Shown: one piece after another, positions 42,337 through 52,073 of the stretch
Layout of the letters: the number at the start of each line of letters is the position of its first letter
Numbering within the stretch: position 1 is the stretch's first letter
Source: Streptomyces diastatochromogenes
GTDB taxonomy: Bacteria > Actinomycetota > Actinomycetes > Streptomycetales > Streptomycetaceae
Direction: 5' to 3'
DNA: 64,000 nt
NCBI RefSeq assembly: GCF_002242805.1
Contig: NZ_MCGQ01000007.1
Coordinates: forward strand, 1-64,000
Translations under genes and position numbers: made by a program
Notes under the pieces: generated by a model
Database searches by the model: none
Seen by the model: the letters and a program-made list of their open reading frames with translations, nothing else
Told to the model about the DNA's origin: nothing

Positions 42337-43380
42337 GCCGTGCCCTCCAGGCGCCTCTGGCGGGACTACCTGCTTCTCCGCTGCGAAGTGGCAGGCCGAG
42401 TCGTGGGCCGCGGGACCGGTCGTACGGCGGAACTCCTCGGGGACCGCCAGTGCCGGGACCTCCCGGGTGCAGCGCTCCTGGGCCTTCCAGCAGCGGGTGC
42501 GGAAGCGGCAGCCCGAGGGGATGTTCGTCGGGGACGGGACGTCGCCGGTGAGGATGATCCGCTCACGGTGTTCGCGGGCCTCGGGGTCGGGGACGGGGAC
42601 GGCGGACAGGAGCGCCTGGGTGTAGGGGTGGGTGGGGTGGTCGTAGATCTCGGCGTCCCTGCCGATCTCCACGATGCGGCCCAGGTACATGACCCCGACC
42701 CGGTCCGAGATGTGCCGGACGATCGACAGGTCGTGCGCGATGAAGACGTAGGAGAGGTCGAACTCCGACTGGAGGCGGTCCAGCAGGTTGATCACCTGGG
42801 CCTGGACCGAGACGTCCAGGGCGGAGACCGGCTCGTCGGCGACGATCACCTCGGGGCGCAGGGCCAACCCCCTCGCGATGCCGATGCGTTGGCGCTGGCC
42901 GCCGGAGAACTGGTGCGGGTAGCGGTTGATGTACTCGGGGTTGAGGCCGACCACGTCCAGCAGCTCCCGCACCCTGCGCCGGCGGTCGCCCTTGGGGGCG
43001 GCTTCGGGGTGGATCTCGTACGGCTCCCCGATGATGTCCCCGACCGTCATCCGGGGGTTGAGGGAGGTGTACGGGTCCTGGAAGACCATCTGGATATTGC
43101 GGCGCACCGCTCTCAGGGCCCGGCCCGACAACCGGGTGATGTCCTCGCCCTTGAACCTGATCGAGCCCGCCGTCGGCCGCTCCAGGCTGCACAGCAGCTT
43201 CGCCACCGTGGACTTGCCGCAGCCGGACTCGCCGACGATGCCCAGGGTCTCGCCCTTGGCGAGGGTGAAGTCGACGCCGTCGACCGCCTTCACCGCGCCG
43301 ACCTGCTTCTTGAACAGGATGCCCCGCATCAGCGGGTAGTACTTGACGAGGCCACTGACCTCCAGGATGGGCTCAGCCAT
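42322..43380 (-). CDS. Oligopeptide ABC importer ATPase, OppF-like
   Basis: 352 residues. Walker [10 protein letters not shown] near residue 53, signature [17 protein letters not shown] near 165, Walker [15 protein letters not shown] and an OppF/DppF C-terminal Cys cluster (SGCRFRTRC) for the Fe-S-like site. Last gene of a five-gene operon (47891 to 42322) encoding SBP, two permeases and two ATPases. Its ATG overlaps the OppD gene end by 8 bp. Confidence 0.93.
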   Translation of the reverse strand: MAEPILEVSGLVKYYPLMRGILFKKQVGAVKAVDGVDFTLAKGETLGIVGESGCGKSTVAKLLCSLERPTAGSIRFKGEDITRLSGRALRAVRRNIQMVFQDPYTSLNPRMTVGDIIGEPYEIHPEAAPKGDRRRRVRELLDVVGLNPEYINRYPHQFSGGQRQRIGIARGLALRPEVIVADEPVSALDVSVQAQVINLLDRLQSEFDLSYVFIAHDLSIVRHISDRVGVMYLGRIVEIGRDAEIYDHPTHPYTQALLSAVPVPDPEAREHRERIILTGDVPSPTNIPSGCRFRTRCWKAQERCTREVPALAVPEEFRRTTGPAAHDSACHFAAEKQVVPPEAPGGHGNGPG

Positions 43381-44347
43381 GCAGGCACTCCCGCCAGAAG
43401 TGGCAGGCGCTGCCGCGGTCCTCGGAGACCTCGTAGAGCGGGGGCACGTCGGTGCGGCACACGTCCTGGGCCATCGGGCAGCGGGGGTGGAAGGCGCAGC
43501 CGGGCGGGATGTTCATGAGGTTCGGCGGCAGGCCCTTGATGGCGTACAGCTCCTGCCCCTTCTGGTCCAGGCGCGGGATGGAGTCCAGCAGGCCGCGCGT
43601 GTAGGGGTGGGCGGGCGCCTTGTAGATGTCGCGCACCGGCGCCGACTCGACGATCTTCCCCGCGTACATCACGGCGATCCGGTCGGCCACGTCCGCCACG
43701 ACCCCCAGATCATGGGTGATGAGGATCAGGCCCATGTGGTACTCGCGCTGCAAATCCGCGAGCAGGTCCATGACCTGGGCCTGGACGGTGACGTCCAGGG
43801 CGGTGGTGGGCTCGTCGGCGATGATGAGCGCGGGCTCCAGCGCCAGCGCCATGGCGATCATGATGCGCTGGCGCATACCCCCGGAGAACTGGTGCGGGTA
43901 GTCCCCGACCCTCTGGGCCGCGCCCGGGATGCGCACCCGCTCCATCAACTCGATCGCCTTGGCCCGCGCCGCCTTCTTCGACATCCCCCGGTGCACGACG
44001 AACATCTCGCCGAGCTGGTCGCCCACGGACAGCACGGGGTTGAGCGCCGACAGCGCGTCCTGGAAGATCATCGCCATTCCGGCGCCCCGGATCCTCCGCC
44101 GCTCCTCCTCCTTCAGCTTCAGCACGTCCTTGCCCCGGAAGAGGATCTCGCCCCCGGTGATCCTCCCGGGCGGCATGTCGAGGATGCCCATGACGGCCTG
44201 CGCGGTGACCGACTTGCCGGAGCCGGACTCACCGAGCACGGCGAGCGTCTCCCCCGCGTCCACGCCGTAGCTGACCCCGTTGACGGCCTTGGCGACCCCG
44301 TCCCGGGTCCGGAACTCCACCTGCAGATCACGGACTTCGAGCAACAC
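43373..44347 (-). CDS. Oligopeptide ABC importer ATPase, OppD-like
   Basis: 324 residues. Walker [11 protein letters not shown] near residue 37, signature [17 protein letters not shown] near 158, Walker [15 protein letters not shown], and the OppD/DppD C-terminal [11 protein letters not shown]. Pairs with the OppF-like ATPase. It follows the OppC permease stop by 6 bp. Confidence 0.93.
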   Translation of the reverse strand: MLLEVRDLQVEFRTRDGVAKAVNGVSYGVDAGETLAVLGESGSGKSVTAQAVMGILDMPPGRITGGEILFRGKDVLKLKEEERRRIRGAGMAMIFQDALSALNPVLSVGDQLGEMFVVHRGMSKKAARAKAIELMERVRIPGAAQRVGDYPHQFSGGMRQRIMIAMALALEPALIIADEPTTALDVTVQAQVMDLLADLQREYHMGLILITHDLGVVADVADRIAVMYAGKIVESAPVRDIYKAPAHPYTRGLLDSIPRLDQKGQELYAIKGLPPNLMNIPPGCAFHPRCPMAQDVCRTDVPPLYEVSEDRGSACHFWRECLHG

Positions 44348-44353
44348 GGCGGC

Positions 44354-45334
44354 TCACCTCAGCTTCGGGTCCAGGGCGTCGCGTACCGCGTCGCCGAGCA
44401 TGATGAAGGCCAGGACCGTGAGGGCCAGGGCTCCTGAGGGCCAGAGCAGGGCGTGGGGGGCGTTGCGGATGTAGGGGGAGGCGGCGGAGATGTCGATGCC
44501 CCAGGACACGTTGGGCGGTTTCAGCCCGACGCCGAGGTACGACAGGGTCGCCTCCAGCGTGATGAAGGTGCCGAGGGCGATGGTCGCGACGACGATCACG
44601 GGGGCCACGGCGTTCGGGGCGATGTGCCGGACCAGGATGCGGGAGTTGGAGGCGCCGAGGGCGCGGGCGGCCTGGACGTAGTCGTTCTGCTTGGCGGTGA
44701 TGACCGAGCCGCGCGCGATACGGGCGATCTGCGGCCAGCCGAGCAGCACCATGAACCCGATGACCGGCCAGACCGTGTTGCTGGTCACCACGGAGAGCAG
44801 GACGAGACCGCCGAGGACGACCGGGATGGCGAAGAAGATGTCGGTGACGCGGGAGAGGAACGAGTCCGACGTGCCGCCGAAGAACCCGGCAAGGGAGCCG
44901 AGCGCGGAGCCCAGGACCGCCACCCCGAGCGTGGCGCAGACGCCGACCGTGACGGACGTACGGGCCCCGTAGACGGTCCGTGTGTAGACGTTGCAGCCCT
45001 GACCGTCGTACCCGAAGGGAGCGCCCGGCTGGGAGCCCTCCTGGGCCTTGGAGAGGTCGCACTTGAGGGGGCTGCCGGAGGCGATCGCCGAGGGCCACAG
45101 GGAGATGAAGACCAGGAAGAGGATGACCAGGGCGGAGATGAGGAAGACCGGGTTGCGGCGCAGGTCGCGCCAGGCGTCGGACCAGAGGCTGCGGGGCTTG
45201 CCCGCCGGGCCCGTCCCTTCCGGCCCTCCTGGCGTCTTCTCCAGGGTCTCCGCCTCGCTCGCCGCCAGGTCCATCGCGCCGCCCGCACCGGTGGGCGCGA
45301 TCGCGCGCTCGGGGTCGTACGGCCGCTCAGACAT
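44354..45334 (-). CDS. Oligopeptide ABC importer permease, OppC-like
   Basis: 326 residues, about six membrane helices, with an N-terminal cytoplasmic segment (residues 1-50) before LWSDAWRDLRRNPVF. The EAA loop is YVQAARALGASNSRILVRHIAPN near residue 232. It overlaps the OppB gene by 8 bp. Forms the channel with OppB. Confidence 0.92.
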   Translation of the reverse strand: MSERPYDPERAIAPTGAGGAMDLAASEAETLEKTPGGPEGTGPAGKPRSLWSDAWRDLRRNPVFLISALVILFLVFISLWPSAIASGSPLKCDLSKAQEGSQPGAPFGYDGQGCNVYTRTVYGARTSVTVGVCATLGVAVLGSALGSLAGFFGGTSDSFLSRVTDIFFAIPVVLGGLVLLSVVTSNTVWPVIGFMVLLGWPQIARIARGSVITAKQNDYVQAARALGASNSRILVRHIAPNAVAPVIVVATIALGTFITLEATLSYLGVGLKPPNVSWGIDISAASPYIRNAPHALLWPSGALALTVLAFIMLGDAVRDALDPKLR

Positions 45335-46253
45335 AGCGGATCCTCGGGTCGAGTACGGCGTAGAGCAGGTCGACGAGCAGGTTGGCGATCAGGAAGACGA
45401 GGACGAGGATCGTGACGAAGCCGACGACGGTCTGGGTGTTCTGGCGCAGGATGCCCTGGTAGAGCTGGTAGCCGACCCCGTGGATGTTGAAGATCCGCTC
45501 GGTGAGGATCGCGCCGCCCATCAGCGCGCCGATGTCCGCGCCGATGAAGGTGACGACGGGGATGAGCGAGTTGCGCAGCAGGTGCCGGGTGACGACACGG
45601 CGCCTGGGCAGGCCCTTGGCGACGGCCGTACGGACATAGTCGGACCGCTTGTTCTCCGCGACGGAGGTGCGGGTCAGCCGGGTGACGTAGGCGAGGGAGA
45701 CGGCGGCGAGGACCAGGCCGGGCACGATCAGCTCACTGAAGGTGGCGTCCGGGGAGACCGACGGCTGGATCCAGTGCCACTGGACGCCCAGGAGCAGCTG
45801 GAGCAGCAGGCCGGTGACGAAGGTCGGTACGGAGATGACGACCAGGGTGCCGAGGAGCACGCCGGTGTCGAGGGGCCGGCCGCGGCGCAGACCCGAGAAC
45901 ACGCCCAGGGTGATGCCGATGACGATCTCGAAGAGGATCGCGACGATCGTCAGCCGGATGGTCGGCGGGAACGCCGACGCCATCAGCTCGGTGACCGGCT
46001 GCCCGTTGAAGGCCGTACCGAAGTCGCCGGTGAAGAGGTGCCCCATGTAGGTGAGGTACTGCTGCGGGAAGACCGGCTTGTCGAGGCCGAACTCCTTCTC
46101 GAGCTGGGCGGCGGTCGCCGGGTCGCACGCCCGCTCGCCGCACAGGCCCGCGATGGGGTCGCCCATCACGTTCACCATGAGGAAGATCAGCAGGGTGGAC
46201 CCGATGAACACCGGGATCATCTGGAGCAGTCGCCGGACGACATAGCGCCCCAT
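45327..46253 (-). CDS. Oligopeptide ABC importer permease, OppB-like
   Basis: 308 residues, six membrane helices. MGRYVVRRLLQMIPVFIGSTLLIF start and EAA motif YVRTAVAKGLPRRRVVTRHLLRN near residue 215. Starts 6 bp after the SBP stop. Partner of the OppC-like subunit. Confidence 0.92.
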   Translation of the reverse strand: MGRYVVRRLLQMIPVFIGSTLLIFLMVNVMGDPIAGLCGERACDPATAAQLEKEFGLDKPVFPQQYLTYMGHLFTGDFGTAFNGQPVTELMASAFPPTIRLTIVAILFEIVIGITLGVFSGLRRGRPLDTGVLLGTLVVISVPTFVTGLLLQLLLGVQWHWIQPSVSPDATFSELIVPGLVLAAVSLAYVTRLTRTSVAENKRSDYVRTAVAKGLPRRRVVTRHLLRNSLIPVVTFIGADIGALMGGAILTERIFNIHGVGYQLYQGILRQNTQTVVGFVTILVLVFLIANLLVDLLYAVLDPRIRYV

Positions 46254-46259
46254 GGCGGC

Positions 46260-47891
46260 TCAGCCGACCTTGATCTCGTTGTAGACGGGGACGCTGAACG
46301 GGTTCAGGGCCACGTTCGACAGCCGCTGGGAGTAGCCCGCGCTGCCGTTCTGGTACCAGAGCGGGATGGCGGCCATGTTGTCCCGGACGACCGCCTCGGC
46401 CTTCTGGAAGGTGGAGATGGCCTTGGCGGTGTCCGTCTCGGCGTTGGCCTGGTCGACGAGCTGGTCGAAGTCCTTGTTGGACCACTTGCCGTCGTTGGAG
46501 GAGGCGTTGGTGTAGTAGAGCGGCTGGAGGAAGTTCTGGATGAGCGGGTAGTCCATCTGCCAGCCCGCCCGGAACGGGCCGCTCATCTTGTGCTGCCCAA
46601 TCTGGTTGCGGAAGTCGGCGAAGGTGCCGACGGGGTTGCCCACGCAGGCCTTCTCGTTGCCGAGCGCGTTGTTGACGGAGTTGCACACGGCGTCGATCCA
46701 CTCCTTGTGGGAGCCCGTGTCCGCGTTGTACGTGATCTTGACCTGGCCGCCGGGGAGCCCGCCGCCCTCCTGGATCAGCTTCTTGGCCCCGGTGGGGTCG
46801 TAGTCGCAGGCCTTGCCGCACAGGCCGTCCTGGAAGCCGCCGGCCGTGCCGAGAACCGGGGAGGTCCAGTCGGTGGCGGGGGTGCGGGTCTTCTGGAAGA
46901 TCGTGTCGGTGATCTGCTTGCGGTCGATCGCCATGGACAGACCGGTGCGGACCTTCTCCGAGCCCGCCTTGTTCCAGGCCGGGTCGTAGTACGGGAAGGC
47001 GAGGGTCTGGATGATGCCGGCGGGGGTGTTGATGTACCGGCCGCCCAGGTCGCTCTTCACGTTCTTCAGCTGCGCGGCGGGAACGTCGTCGACGAGGTCG
47101 AGGTTGCCGGCCATCAGGTCGGTGTAGGCGGTGTTGTTGTCGGTGTAGACCTTCAGGGTCACACCGCCGTTCTGGGCCTTGTCGGCACCCGGGTAGCCGT
47201 CCCACTTCTTCAGGGACATCTGCGAGCCCTTCGTGTAGGACTCGATGGCGTAGGGCCCGTTGCCGACCGGCTTGCTGAGCCAGGCCGCGTGGTCGGTGAA
47301 GAAGGTCCGCGGCAGCGGGTCGAAGGCCGCGTAGCCGAGGGTGTCCGGGAAGCTGGAGAACTTCTGGTTGAGCTTGACGGTGAAGGTGTGGTCGTCCACG
47401 ACCTTCAGACCGGACAGGGTGTCGGCGCTCTGCGATCCGCTGTCGGGATGGACCTTGCCGTAGCCCTCGATGTAGCCGAAGAAGTAGGCGTTCTTCTGGT
47501 TGTTCTTCAGGCTCGCACCGTAGGTCCAGGCGTCCACGAAGGACTTGGCGGTCACCTTCTCTCCGTTGGAGAAGGTCCAGCCGTCCTTCACCTTGACGGT
47601 GAAGTTCTGCGAGTCCTTGGTGTCGATGCTCTCGGCGAGCATGTCCTTGGCCTGGCCGGTCTTCGGGTCGTACCGCTTCAGACCCCGGAAGACCATGTCG
47701 AGGACCTTGCCGCCCTGCACCTCGTTGGTGTTGGCCGGCTCCAGCGGGTTCTGCGGGTCGCCCCAGGAGGAGCTGAGCACCCCGGCGGCGTTCCCGCCGC
47801 CGCTGCTCCCGCCGCCGCCCCCGCAGGCCGCCGCGGCGAGCGCCACCGCCACCGCGCCGGCGGCCCAGCCGGCGTTCCTGGCTCCGCGCAT
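46260..47891 (-). CDS. Oligopeptide-binding lipoprotein (SBP family 5)
   Basis: 543 residues. Signal peptide MRGARNAGWAAGAVAVALAAAACGG with lipobox AAAC. The family-5 fold is shown by blocks such as KDGWTFSNGEKVTAKSFVDAW, GNGPYAIESYTKGSQMSLKKW and PLWYQNGSAGYS. First gene of the second importer. An inverted repeat GTGCGC-T-GCGCAC lies 47 bp upstream of its start. Peptide specificity cannot be read. Confidence 0.92.
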   Translation of the reverse strand: MRGARNAGWAAGAVAVALAAAACGGGGGSSGGGNAAGVLSSSWGDPQNPLEPANTNEVQGGKVLDMVFRGLKRYDPKTGQAKDMLAESIDTKDSQNFTVKVKDGWTFSNGEKVTAKSFVDAWTYGASLKNNQKNAYFFGYIEGYGKVHPDSGSQSADTLSGLKVVDDHTFTVKLNQKFSSFPDTLGYAAFDPLPRTFFTDHAAWLSKPVGNGPYAIESYTKGSQMSLKKWDGYPGADKAQNGGVTLKVYTDNNTAYTDLMAGNLDLVDDVPAAQLKNVKSDLGGRYINTPAGIIQTLAFPYYDPAWNKAGSEKVRTGLSMAIDRKQITDTIFQKTRTPATDWTSPVLGTAGGFQDGLCGKACDYDPTGAKKLIQEGGGLPGGQVKITYNADTGSHKEWIDAVCNSVNNALGNEKACVGNPVGTFADFRNQIGQHKMSGPFRAGWQMDYPLIQNFLQPLYYTNASSNDGKWSNKDFDQLVDQANAETDTAKAISTFQKAEAVVRDNMAAIPLWYQNGSAGYSQRLSNVALNPFSVPVYNEIKVG

Positions 47892-47937
47892 GGAGCACCT
47901 CCTCGTGATCGCCTATCGGCAAATATCACATCAAAAG

Positions 47938-47950
47938 GTGCGCTGCGCAC
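47938..47950. promoter_or_regulatory. 13-bp palindrome between the second SBP gene and the methyltransferase
   Basis: GTGCGC-T-GCGCAC, a perfect inverted repeat in the 165-bp divergent promoter region, 47 bp upstream of the SBP start and 107 bp upstream of the methyltransferase. Candidate operator for either gene. Confidence 0.45.
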
Positions 47951-48056
47951 ACGTTCCCTGCCCTTTGGGTGAGCACCCGTCAGGCCGAGTACGGAGAACA
48001 CGAGAAAATCGCGAAATCGCTTACCGATCAACCGGAGCAACGGGCAGACTCCCGGC

Positions 48057-48866
48057 ATGGTCGATCGTGTCTTCAGCGACGTCGAACTCGCCGCGCTGTA
48101 CGAGAAACTGAATCCATGGGGCCCCGGTGACGACTTCTACCTGGAACTCGTCATGGCGGCCGGGAGAGTCCTCGACATCGGCTGCGGAACCGGCCGGCTG
48201 CTGCGTGCCGCCCGGGCGGCCGGGCACCGGGGACGGCTCACCGGCATCGATCCGGCGGCCGCCATGCTGGTGCAGGCGCGGCGGGCGGAGCCGGGCATCG
48301 AGTGGGTGCTCGGGGACGTCACGACGCACCTCTGGGAGGGGGCGTTCGACCTGGTCGTGATGACCGGTCACGCCTTCCAGGAACTCCTCGGGAACGAACA
48401 GGTGCGCGGCACGCTGCGCGGGGCGTGCCGGGCGCTGGCCGACGGCGGCCGGTTCGTCTTCGAGACCCGGAATCCGGCCGCGCGGGCCTGGGAGCGCTGG
48501 ACCCCTGACCGGGTGTACGAGTTCCCCGACGGGGACGGCGACCCCGTACGCGTGTGGTACGACGCCGACCCGGACCCCGTCGGGGACCGGCTGAGCTTCA
48601 CCGAGACCTACGCCGGGGCGCGCTGGGAGCGGCCGCGGGTGTGCCGGGGCACCCTGCGGTTCCTGGACGCCGCCGCGCTGGACGGCTTCCTCGGCGGGGC
48701 CGGACTGGCCGTCGCCGAGCGCTACGGAGACTGGAGGCGGGGGCCGATGGCCCCCGCCTCCAGTCCCGAGATCATCACCGTGGCCACGGCCACGGATCAG
48801 TCCTCGGACGCGTGCTCCTCCAGCACCTTCAGCGCCGGGTCGAGGACGACGTCCTCGTCGCGCTGA
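48057..48866 (+). CDS. Class I SAM-dependent methyltransferase with an antisense-overlapping tail
   Basis: 269 residues. AdoMet motif I VLDIGCGTGRLLRAA near residue 38, then GIDPAAAML and VLGDVTTHLWEGAFDLVVM. The domain ends near residue 245 (SPEIITVATA), but no stop occurs until 48866. The last 25 residues (a Ser/Thr-rich tail) and part of the frame therefore run antisense into bldKE for 70 bp. A perfect terminator hairpin at 48731-48763 lies inside this frame. Substrate unknown. It is the only plus-strand gene between the two importers. Confidence 0.82.
   Translation: MVDRVFSDVELAALYEKLNPWGPGDDFYLELVMAAGRVLDIGCGTGRLLRAARAAGHRGRLTGIDPAAAMLVQARRAEPGIEWVLGDVTTHLWEGAFDLVVMTGHAFQELLGNEQVRGTLRGACRALADGGRFVFETRNPAARAWERWTPDRVYEFPDGDGDPVRVWYDADPDPVGDRLSFTETYAGARWERPRVCRGTLRFLDAAALDGFLGGAGLAVAERYGDWRRGPMAPASSPEIITVATATDQSSDACSSSTFSAGSRTTSSSR
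48731..48763. terminator. bldK operon terminator inside the convergent methyltransferase frame
   Basis: Perfect 15-bp stem CTGGAGGCGGGGGCC (48731-48745) and complement (48749-48763) with a 3-base loop. It is 34 bp past the bldKE stop on the minus strand, and in the plus frame encodes the WRRGPMAPASS stretch of the methyltransferase. Confidence 0.85.
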
Positions 48867-49906
48867 GTGGTCGGGTCCTCCGGGAAGTGGCAGGCCGTCA
48901 GGTGGCCGTCCCGGTTGCCGGAGAGCTGGACCAGGGGCGGCTCCTCGCTCGCGCACTTGTCCTGGGCCTTCCAGCAGCGGGTGCGGAAGCGGCAGCCGGA
49001 CGGCGGGGAGATCGGCGAGGGCACGTCACCGGCGAGCCGGATCCGCTCGCGGTCCTCGTCCTCGATCCCGACCTCGGGGACGGCCGACAGCAGGGCGTGC
49101 GTGTACGGGTGGCGGGGCCGGTTGTAGATCGACTCCCGGTCACCGACCTCGACCACCTTGCCGAGGTACATCACCGCGACGCGCTGCGAGAAGTGCCGCA
49201 CGATGGCCAGGTCGTGGGCGATGAACAGGAACGCGATGCCCAGTTCCTTCTGGACCTCCTGGAGCAGGTTCACGACCTGCGCCTGGATGGACACGTCCAG
49301 CGCCGAGACCGGCTCGTCCGCCACGATCAGCTTCGGGTTCAGCGCCAGGGCGCGGGCGACGCCGATGCGCTGACGCTGGCCGCCGGAGAACTCGTGCGGG
49401 AAGCGGTTGTAGTGCTCCGGGTTCAGGCCGACCAGCTCGAGCAGCTCCCGGACCTTCTTCTCCCGGCCGCCCTCCGGCTCGATCCCGTTGACCTCCATCG
49501 GCGACTTGATGATCGTGCCGACGGTCTGGCGCGGGTTCAGCGAGGAGTACGGGTCCTGGAAGATCATCTGGATCTCGGACCGCACCGGCGCCAGCTGACG
49601 GCGCGAGGCGTGGGTGATGTCCTGCCCGGCGTAGGTGATGCTGCCGGCGGTCGGCTCCAGCAGACGGGTGATGAGCCGGCCCGTGGTCGACTTGCCGCAG
49701 CCGGACTCGCCGACCAGGCCGACGCTCTCGCCGTAGCCGACGGTCAGGTCGATGCCGTCGACGGCCTGCACCGCGCCGACCTTCCGCTTGATCGGAAAGC
49801 CGCCGAAGATCGGGAAGTGCTTGGTCAGGCCCTTGACCTCGAGGAGCGTCTCCGACGAGGTCGCGGCGGTGCCCTGCTGTTCGGGGAGGGTGAGGTTGTC
49901 GCTCAT
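48797..49906 (-). CDS. bldKE: BldKE-like oligopeptide ABC importer ATPase (OppF type)
   Basis: 369 residues. Walker [11 protein letters not shown] near residue 64, signature [17 protein letters not shown] near 175, Walker [15 protein letters not shown] and the C-terminal Cys motif SGCRFRTRC. The last gene of the bldK-type operon (55031 to 48797). Its 3' end overlaps the convergent methyltransferase gene by 70 bp. In S. coelicolor BldK imports an extracellular peptide needed for aerial growth. Confidence 0.88.
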   Translation of the reverse strand: MSDNLTLPEQQGTAATSSETLLEVKGLTKHFPIFGGFPIKRKVGAVQAVDGIDLTVGYGESVGLVGESGCGKSTTGRLITRLLEPTAGSITYAGQDITHASRRQLAPVRSEIQMIFQDPYSSLNPRQTVGTIIKSPMEVNGIEPEGGREKKVRELLELVGLNPEHYNRFPHEFSGGQRQRIGVARALALNPKLIVADEPVSALDVSIQAQVVNLLQEVQKELGIAFLFIAHDLAIVRHFSQRVAVMYLGKVVEVGDRESIYNRPRHPYTHALLSAVPEVGIEDEDRERIRLAGDVPSPISPPSGCRFRTRCWKAQDKCASEEPPLVQLSGNRDGHLTACHFPEDPTTQRDEDVVLDPALKVLEEHASED

Positions 49907-49919
49907 GTCTCGGTTCTCC

Positions 49920-50981
49920 CTAGCGCAGCCGGGGCTGGATCTTGTCGATGAAGATGGTCTGCTTCTGCTCGGCCGTCAGGTGGCACGCGGAAGCTCGTCC
50001 CTCGCCCAGCGGCGGACGCGTGTCCGAGCAGAGGCTGCCCTGCACCTCGTCCTTGAAGGCACAGCGCGGGTGGAAGCGGCAGCCCGAAGGCGGGTTGAGC
50101 AGCGAGGGCGGGCTGCCGGGGATCGGCGTCAGCTTCTCGTCCAGGTCGCCGTCCAGGCGCGGCATCGAGCTGAGCAGGCCCCAGGTGTAGGGGTGCTTCG
50201 GCTCGTGCAGCACCTCGCGGACGCTGCCGCGCTCCACGGCCCGGCCCGCGTACATCACCAGCAGGTCGTCGGCCATGTGGGAGATGACGCCCAGGTCGTG
50301 GGTGATGAAGATGATCGCGGAGCCGAACTCCTGCTGCAGGTCCTTGAGCAGGTCCAGGATCTGCGCCTGCACGGTCACGTCGAGCGCGGTGGTCGGCTCG
50401 TCGGCGATCAGCAGGTCGGGGTCGCACATCAGCGCCATGGCGATCATCGCGCGCTGGCGCATACCGCCGGAGAACTGGTGCGGGTAGTCGTCGAAGCGGA
50501 CCTTGGGCTGCGGGATGCCGACCTTCTCCAGCATCTGGATGGCCCGGTCCTTCGCCTCCTTCTTGGAGGCGCCGCGGTGCTTCATGAACGGCTCGGACAG
50601 CTGCCGGCCCACCGTGTAGAACGGCGACAGGGCGGTCAGCGGGTCCTGGAAGATCATCGCCATCTTGTTGCCGCGGAGCTGCTCCAGCTCCTTCTCTTTG
50701 GCGGTGACGAGTTCCTTGCCGTCGAGAATGATCTCGCCGTCGACGGTCGAGGTGCGGGGGTTGTGCAGGCCCAGGACCGTCAGGTTGGTGACGGACTTTC
50801 CGGAGCCGGACTCGCCGACGATGCCCAGGGTCTTGCCGCGCTCGACGTCGAAGGAGAGGCCGTCGACGGCCCTGACGATGCCGTCCTCGGTGGAGAACTG
50901 CACCTTCAGATCGCGGACCGACAGGAAGCTCTCCGCACCGTTCGGGGCCGGAGTGCCCTCGGTCTTGGTCAGTGTGGTCAC
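49920..50981 (-). CDS. bldKD: BldKD-like oligopeptide ABC importer ATPase (OppD type)
   Basis: 353 residues from GTG 50981, 13 bp before the bldKE ATG region. Walker [11 protein letters not shown] near residue 55, signature [16 protein letters not shown] near 170, Walker [15 protein letters not shown] and the C-terminal [11 protein letters not shown]. Forms the ATPase heterodimer with bldKE. Confidence 0.88.
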   Translation of the reverse strand: MTTLTKTEGTPAPNGAESFLSVRDLKVQFSTEDGIVRAVDGLSFDVERGKTLGIVGESGSGKSVTNLTVLGLHNPRTSTVDGEIILDGKELVTAKEKELEQLRGNKMAMIFQDPLTALSPFYTVGRQLSEPFMKHRGASKKEAKDRAIQMLEKVGIPQPKVRFDDYPHQFSGGMRQRAMIAMALMCDPDLLIADEPTTALDVTVQAQILDLLKDLQQEFGSAIIFITHDLGVISHMADDLLVMYAGRAVERGSVREVLHEPKHPYTWGLLSSMPRLDGDLDEKLTPIPGSPPSLLNPPSGCRFHPRCAFKDEVQGSLCSDTRPPLGEGRASACHLTAEQKQTIFIDKIQPRLR

Positions 50982-50996
50982 GGTGGTTCGTTCTTC

Positions 50997-51974
50997 CTAG
51001 GAGAGCCGGACGCGCGGGTCGATCCAGGCGTACGCGATGTCGGTGAGGATGTTGAAGAGCAGGATGAAGAAGGCACCGAACAACATGACGCCCATGGTCA
51101 GCGGGAGGTCCTTGTGGACCGCGCCGTCCACGGCGAGCCGACCGATTCCCTGGAGGGAGAAGGTGATCTCGGTGACGACGGCACCGCCGAGCATGCTGCT
51201 GAGGTCGATACCGAGCACGGTGACGATCGGGATCATCGAGCCGCGCCAGGCGTAACGGAAGAAGACGTACTTGCGCGACATGCCCTTCGCGCGGGCGGTG
51301 CGGACGTGCTCCTCGGCGAGCTGCTCGATCATCGAGGAACGTGCCATACGGGTGTACTGCGCGGTGAAGATGGTGGCCATCACCAGGGTGGGCAGCAGCA
51401 TGCCCGTGAACCAGCCCCACGGATTCTGGGTGATCGGTACGTACTGGGGGTTGTCCATCCAGCCCGTGCTGTAGACGAAGATGATCAGGACGATCGGACC
51501 CAGGAAGTAGATCTGGAACGAGCTCAGCACCATCGACACGCCCGTGGCGACCTTGTCCACCATTGAGCCGCGCCGGAAGGCGGCGACCATACCGGCGCCC
51601 ACACCGACCACGAGGAAGACGACCGCACCACCGAGGGTGAGGGTCAGCGTCGTCGGGAAGCGGTCCATGATCGTGCCCCAGACCATGTCGCCCGAGTAGA
51701 ACGACTGTCCGAGGCACGGGGCGCTGCAGTGTCCGGTCGGGAAGTCACGGCCCATCACGATGCCGGTCATGAAGTCCCAGAACTGCTGGACGATGGGCAG
51801 GTTGAGACCGAGGGCCTGGCGGATGTCCTCCAGTCTCTGAGGAGAGCAGTCCTTGCCACAGGCCAGGGAGGCGTAATCGGAAGGCGCGGCGACGAACAGG
51901 AAGAACGTCGCGGCGGAGATGAGGAACAGGGTGACCAGGGCACCGACCGTGCGCCGGATGATGAACTGAAGCAT
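50997..51974 (-). CDS. bldKC: BldKC-like oligopeptide ABC importer permease (OppB type)
   Basis: 325 residues, six membrane helices, beginning MLQFIIRRTVGALVTLFLISAATFFLF. EAA motif HVRTARAKGMSRKYVFFRYAWRG near residue 225. Follows the SBP gene after 99 bp that include a strong hairpin. Confidence 0.88.
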   Translation of the reverse strand: MLQFIIRRTVGALVTLFLISAATFFLFVAAPSDYASLACGKDCSPQRLEDIRQALGLNLPIVQQFWDFMTGIVMGRDFPTGHCSAPCLGQSFYSGDMVWGTIMDRFPTTLTLTLGGAVVFLVVGVGAGMVAAFRRGSMVDKVATGVSMVLSSFQIYFLGPIVLIIFVYSTGWMDNPQYVPITQNPWGWFTGMLLPTLVMATIFTAQYTRMARSSMIEQLAEEHVRTARAKGMSRKYVFFRYAWRGSMIPIVTVLGIDLSSMLGGAVVTEITFSLQGIGRLAVDGAVHKDLPLTMGVMLFGAFFILLFNILTDIAYAWIDPRVRLS

Positions 51975-52023
51975 GGCGGGAGGGCTGCTCTCTGCGGAGA
52001 CGAGTGGGAGGTTTCACGGAGGT

Positions 52024-52057
52024 GCGGGGACGCGCTCCGCCTGGTGCGCGTCCCCGC
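52024..52057 (-). terminator. Hairpin between bldKB and bldKC
   Basis: Perfect 11-bp stem GCGGGGACGCG (52024-52034) / CGCGTCCCCGC (52047-52057), 12-base loop, 17 bp past the bldKB stop. Likely a partial terminator or 3' stabiliser that keeps lipoprotein mRNA more abundant than the downstream permease and ATPase mRNA. Confidence 0.8.
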
Positions 52058-52073
52058 GATCAGCCGTAGAGAG

